DNA of 64,000 bases from NCBI RefSeq assembly GCF_000321225.1, contig NW_004450323.1:4475872-4539871 (forward strand), read 5' to 3'. The stretch is from Odobenus rosmarus divergens (lineage: Eukaryota > Chordata > Mammalia > Carnivora > Odobenidae). The stretch's first letter is position 1; each line of letters starts with the position of its first letter. A model generated the notes under the pieces. The model had not been told where the DNA came from, did not search any database, and was given only the letters and a program-made list of their open reading frames with translations. Positions 60,127 to 64,000 of the stretch are shown here, piece after piece. A program made the position numbers and the translations under genes.

Positions 60127-60479
60127 AAGAATGAGTTTGACAGCTTACCATGGAACAATACAAAGGAAATGATCGATTAACTTCTGCTGAGCTTGATTCT
60201 GGGGTCAACGGGAAACATCCTCTCTAGGCCAGCAACCAGGTTCTTGACAGGGGATCAAGTAGAAGCAAGTGTAAGCACCATGAAGTAAAGTAACACCCCC
60301 CTCTCCCCCCCACCTCGCTCTGCTACACTCACAGGTGAGAGAATTGCCTTACATGGCTCGTAGGGAAATGAAATAAAAGCAGGGAAAACGTGACAGGTTG
60401 TGTTTCAACCGTTTCAGTATTCTCGGTTTTACTGTGGGGAGCCATTTCGCCTGATCCTAATCATGAATTCATTGTACAG

Positions 60480-60688
60480 GTTGAAGGGGACCAGCTGCCT
60501 CCAGGACATACAGTCAGTCAGTATGAAACCTGTAAGATCAGGACCATCAAAGCCGGCACCTTGGAGAAGCTGGTGGAGAACCTGCTGACGGCTTTTGGAG
60601 ACAATGACTTTACCTATATCAGCATCTTCCTGTCAACGTACAGAGGCTTTGCCTCCACTAAAGAGGTGCTCGAACTGCTGCTGGACAG
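60480..60688 (+). CDS. RGL1: RGL1 coding exon 3 (start of RasGEF N-terminal / REM domain)
   Basis: This exon has 209 bases: 69 codons plus two bases (AG) of a split arginine codon, so intron 3 is phase 2. It starts VEGDQLPPGHTVSQYETCKI and continues through the conserved stretch around AGTLEKLVENLL, DNDFTYISIFLSTYRGF and LELLLD. This is the start of the Ras exchanger motif (RasGEF N-terminal domain) of the RalGDS family, a helical module that supports the catalytic CDC25-type domain. The acceptor is TTGTACAG at 60472-60479, with a likely branch point CTAAT at 60457-60461 and only a poor pyrimidine tract. The donor is GTAAGA at 60689. The rest of the protein (remaining REM, catalytic GEF domain, C-terminal Ras-association domain; about 768 residues in the human short isoform) lies outside the window. 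No frame damage is seen. Confidence 0.96.
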
Positions 60689-61019
60689 GTAAGACTCTAA
60701 CGGAGTTTGCGAGATGAAAGAAACACGAGAAAGGCTTTCTGCAGAGAGAAGGCGTGCGTTTTGGATTCACCTGCACTCAGTATGCCGAGTGGCATGCGTG
60801 AGAAAGGATTAACTGGAAGGAATAGCTTTTGGAACAAGTGGCACGAAGGCCATTCAGGAGCCACTTTATGGTTTATTTCTGGTAGAAATACCTTATAAAA
60901 AATCTATAAAATATTTAGGAGTACATGCTATAAATCTAGACTCAGTTGTGTGTAGGTTTCAGTTACTATTTGCCACCCTAAAATTTTCTCCGTATGTTAA
61001 TAATTTTATATTATTCTAG

Positions 61020-61180
61020 TAAATAATCAGTAACCAGGAATCTTATGGGGTTGCTGGGAGAATTAAATATGCTAATAATATATGTGAAGCATGGAGTTCA
61101 GTATTAGACCTGTAGGAAGAAGCTAATGGATGGTAGCTTCAATAATGATGGTGATGATATTATTAACAATTATTGTGCAT
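61020..61180 (+). repeat. MIR element, diverged
   Basis: 'tggggttgctgggagaattaaatatgctaataatatatgtgaagcatggagttcagtattag' has the MIR 3' order. Confidence 0.6.
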
Positions 61181-61719
61181 CGACTGCTTTAGGGACGTGC
61201 ACATAAATATTATCTTCAGGTTATGTTGTTAAGTCACATGTTACACATAGCAGAGCAGTGTATATTATAATTCACACTGATAATTATATTTTCCCCCTCA
61301 TTTTTGCTTTATTTATAATTAAGTTTGACCTTTTAATAAATTATTATTAAATTGACTTGATACTGGGAGGAAGAAAGTCATCAGTCAGACAATTGTTCTA
61401 GAGACATGAGAGTTCTCATCTAAATCCTTATATCCTGGGGTTTCCTGCATAAGAAAGGAAATGAGATAGGATGTTTTTGTTGGAGTAGTTGAATGCTGAC
61501 TTTTAGCTAGGTTTTAAAAAAATTTTGAAAGTATTATACGCTCATGTGCTCATAGAAGGGTATAAAAAGAAACATTCATGTTTTCTCATATTGCTACATT
61601 TTCCCAGATATCTTTTATTAGGTTTTTTAAAAAAACTGTAGAAGTAGAAAGAAAAAATTAAATAACCATAATCTAGTTAGGCAGATAACACGTATTAACA
61701 TTTTAAAAATAGAAGTAAT

Positions 61720-61918
61720 AGAGGCCCTTGGGTGGCTCAGTTGGTTAAGCGTCTGCCTTTGGTCAGGTCATGATCCCAGGGTCCTGGGATCAAACCCCGT
61801 GTCGAGCCTGCTTCTCCCTCTCTCTCTGTCCCTCTCCCCCTGCTCGTGCTCTCTCTCGCTATCTCTGTCACTATGTCTGTCTCTCTCTCTCAAATAAATA
61901 AATAAAATCTTTAAAAAA
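61720..61918 (+). mobile_element. CAN SINE, sense, short target duplication
   Basis: 'ggcccttgggtggctcagttggttaagcgtctgcc', 'gatcccagggtcctgggatc', CT-rich tract, 'ctcaaataaataaataaaatctttaaa'. Flanks agaagtaat at 61711-61719 and 61919-61927. Confidence 0.94.
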
Positions 61919-61927
61919 AGAAGTAAT

Positions 61928-61929
61928 CC

Positions 61930-61957
<28 letters not shown>
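61928..61957. repeat. (TA)n microsatellite
   Basis: About 14 TA units just after the SINE. Confidence 0.9.
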
Positions 61958-61960
<3 letters not shown>

Positions 61961-62249
61961 AAATTTCAAACAATTCAGAAAATTATGAAAGTAAACATTT
62001 TCTTTTCCCTCAAGTCCCACTCCTCCTAGGTAATCACTGTAGACCATTCCTTTTGTATTCTTCCCCAGTTTTTCTGGGCATATATACATATATATACACA
62101 CACATACCCTTATATAAATATATATAATATTTGTTCATATTTGATATTTGTCAAAAATATTTTTATATGATATAAATAGAATCATAGTACACAGTCTGTT
62201 CTGCAAATTTGTTTTGTTTTGTTTTTTTACTTATCTGTCTTGGAGATTT

Positions 62250-62443
62250 TTTTTTAAAGATTTATTTATTTTATTAGAGAGCACAAGTCAGGGGAGGGGC
62301 AGAGGGAGAGGGAGAGAGAATCTCAAGCAGACTCCCCGATGAGCCCAGAGACCAATGTGGGGCTCAATCTCATGACCCTGAGATCATGCCTGAGCCAAAA
62401 CCAAGAGTCCGATGCTCAAATGACTGAGCCACCCAGGCACCCC
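62250..62443 (-). mobile_element. CAN SINE, antisense
   Basis: Poly-T, 'aaagatttatttattttatt', purine-rich tract, 'catgaccctgagatcatgcctgagcc', 'gagccacccaggcacccc'. The flanks gtcttggaga and gtcttagaga differ at one base. Confidence 0.92.
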
Positions 62444-63181
62444 GTCTTAGAGACTTTTTATTCATTAAGAGAATTAACATGTGCGAAAAGCTTAGAATAG
62501 GGGCTGGCATATTGAAAGCTCAAGAAATGTAAGATACTGTTATTTCAAAATGACATATAGATGGATTACCATATTCTTTTTAGTGGCCTTATAGTATTTA
62601 TTGAATAGATTATTCTATGGTTGGACAGTTAAGCTCTCTCTAGTTTTTTAATTTATTTTTAAAATTTTTAAACAATGCTGCAAAGAGTGTCTTTGAATAT
62701 ATATCTTTGAGAATTCTATAGGATAATTTCACAGAAGAGTGATCAATGGGACAAAATATATAAACATTTTAAAATGTGAAAGGTGTTGCTAAATCACCCT
62801 CCAGAAGGCTGTATCAGCCACATTCCTGTCACAGACAATGAGAGTTGCCTGTTCCTTCGCTTTCCCCACACCCTTGTGAACTATGGATGTTTTCACCTCT
62901 GCCATTGAAACCATCTCTATCATGATCTGTCCATTGAAAAATAGCTCATTGCTTTTAAGTTTATGTTTCTTACATTTGTGAATGAGGTTTAGCATCTTTA
63001 AAACATATACTGGGCATTTGTGTTTTCTGTTTATGTCTGTTCATATCCTTTTCTTATTTTTATTTTGAAATATTGTCATCTGATTATTGATCATCTGATT
63101 ATAATTCTTTAATATTATGAAATTCATTTTTTGCCTATCATATGTTAGAAATATTTTTCCTAATTTGTTCCTTTGGTTTTA

Positions 63182-63404
63182 TTTATTTTATTTATTAATT
63201 CATTTATTAATTTATTTATTTAAGAGAAAGAGAGAGAGCATGAGCGGGGGGCGGGGGTTGGGGAGCAGGGAGGCGAGTTAGAGGGAAAAGCAAGCAGATT
63301 TCCTGCTGAGCAGGGAGCCTGACGCGGAGCTAGATCACAGGACCTCGGGATCATGACCTGAGCTGAAGGCAGATGCTTAATTGATTGAGCTACCCAGGCG
63401 ACCC
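63182..63404 (-). mobile_element. CAN SINE, antisense
   Basis: TTTA-rich tail, 'gagagagagcatgag', 'gctgagcagggagcctgacgcggagc', 'gatcatgacctgagctgaaggcag', 'gagctacccaggcgaccc'. The flanks ttggtttta are at 63173-63181 and 63405-63413. Confidence 0.92.
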
Positions 63405-63429
63405 TTGGTTTTAAGAGTTGCTTATTAAT

Positions 63430-63559
63430 GGGTCACCTGGGTTGGGTGTTGGACTCTTGGTTCTCAGAGTCTGTTTAAGTTTCTTTCTCCCTCTGCCCTT
63501 CCCTCCCACGCTCACTCATGTACTCTCTCTCTCAAATAAATAAATATTAAAAAAATAAA
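63430..63559 (+). mobile_element. CAN SINE, sense, with internal loss
   Basis: A short head ('ggtcacctgggttgggtgttggactcttgg'), CT-rich tract and 'ctctctcaaataaataaatatt' tail. The flanks agttgcttattaat (63416-63429) and agttgtttattaat (63560-63573) differ once. Part of the tRNA-related region is missing. Confidence 0.85.
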
Positions 63560-63574
63560 AGTTGTTTATTAATA

Positions 63575-64000
63575 TTTTTCATGGAGACATTTAAAGCAAT
63601 TTTTTTTATGCAGTCATATCTATCAGTCTTAAGTAAGGCCTTTAATAATAAAGTTCTATTCCAGTGTGGTTAAGGTTATTGATAACAGTGAGTTCTTCTC
63701 AAGATATTTTCCTCAGTAGATGCAAGGCAGAGTAACATCATTTGGACTGATGGTTATTCATATGTTCATATTCAGGAACATTGACAAAATGTCTATCTAT
63801 CCTTTATCGTGCATTGATCTGGAAAGGATAACTCTGGACTTCAGCATAGATAGAAAGTTCTGTATTTTTTTGCATGGCAGCACTTAAAATGTTAAGCTTG
63901 GAGTATGAACCTGTGGGATTAGTGAGTCATTTCTTTCATGGTTTGTTTGCTTGTATAGTATCTCACACCTATAAGTAGAACTTGGATAATTATATGACTT
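63575..64000. other. Right end of window, nothing recognised
   Basis: AT-rich intron 3 sequence with no gene or named repeat. Confidence 0.5.

Larger units (their letters stand above)
25124..60479 (+). other. RGL1: RGL1 intron 2 (about 35.4 kb)
   Basis: This phase-0 intron has a GTGAGTA donor and a TTGTACAG acceptor. Its contents are listed separately: antisense and sense L2, MIR, Tigger and hAT-type fossils, several CAN SINEs, L1 3' ends, microsatellites and long unclassified stretches. I recognise no further RGL1 exon and no other gene inside it, on either strand. Confidence 0.85.
61530..63075 (-). mobile_element. Old L1 (L1M-type), antisense, split by SINEs
   Basis: Old L1 3' sequence backwards: 'ggtaatcactgtagaccattccttttgtattcttccccag', 'gatataaatagaatcatagtacacagtctgttctgcaaattt', then after the second SINE 'tttaaacaatgctgcaaagagtgtctttgaatatatatc', 'taaatcaccctccagaaggctgtatcagccacattcctgtc', 'ccccacacccttgtgaac'. 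No open frame remains. Confidence 0.82.
60689..64000 (+). other. RGL1: RGL1 intron 3 (5' part, runs off the window)
   Basis: The intron starts with a GTAAGA donor and is phase 2. The first 340 bases and 61180-61530 hold little recognisable sequence. A MIR lies near 61020-61180, and from about 61530 the intron is mostly an antisense L1 broken by CAN SINEs. Confidence 0.85.

Overview
The window is ordinary mammalian nuclear DNA: AT-rich, with introns, one CpG island and dense interspersed repeats. It comes from a carnivore. At least eleven copies of the carnivore tRNA-derived CAN SINE (SINEC) are present, recognisable on either strand by the 'gagccacccaggc' head and the CT-rich tract with an A tail. 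Two L1 3' ends carry a tail sequence I associate with caniform carnivores, so a bear, seal or mustelid relative is plausible. That species-level guess is an inference.

The only protein-coding gene I can support is the 5' part of RGL1 (Ral guanine nucleotide dissociation stimulator-like 1), on the + strand. Three coding exons are visible: 23954-23980 (start codon, 9 codons), 25013-25123 (37 codons) and 60480-60688 (69 codons plus two bases). They have GT/AG junctions and matching phases (0, 0, 2). Together they give the first 115 residues of the short-start RGL1 isoform, ending inside the RasGEF N-terminal (REM) region; the catalytic CDC25-type domain and the Ras-association domain lie beyond the right edge. 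The start exon sits in a CpG island (about 23490-24110), the evident promoter. RGL1 is known to have a longer isoform with another N-terminus, so 1-23490 may be an upstream intron rather than intergenic DNA.

Layout: 1-23490 is non-coding flank with L1, L2, MIR, SINE and DNA-transposon fossils. 23490-24110 is the CpG island with exon 1. 23981-25012 is intron 1. 25124-60479 is a 35.4-kb intron 2 full of old repeats and younger SINEs. 60689-64000 is the start of intron 3, mostly an antisense L1 broken up by four or five SINE insertions.

No complete new gene system was found. The observations most worth a second look are: a permuted patch duplication (a roughly 60-bp sequence at 31324-31384 that joins two pieces of 30671-30843 in swapped order); an out-of-frame upstream ORF overlapping the RGL1 start codon, with an uninterrupted in-frame upstream extension; a tRNA-like, A-tailed element at 35310-35557 that is not a typical CAN SINE; paired perfect hairpins at 48532-48588; and a very short L1 insertion with a 16-bp target duplication 340 bp before exon 3.
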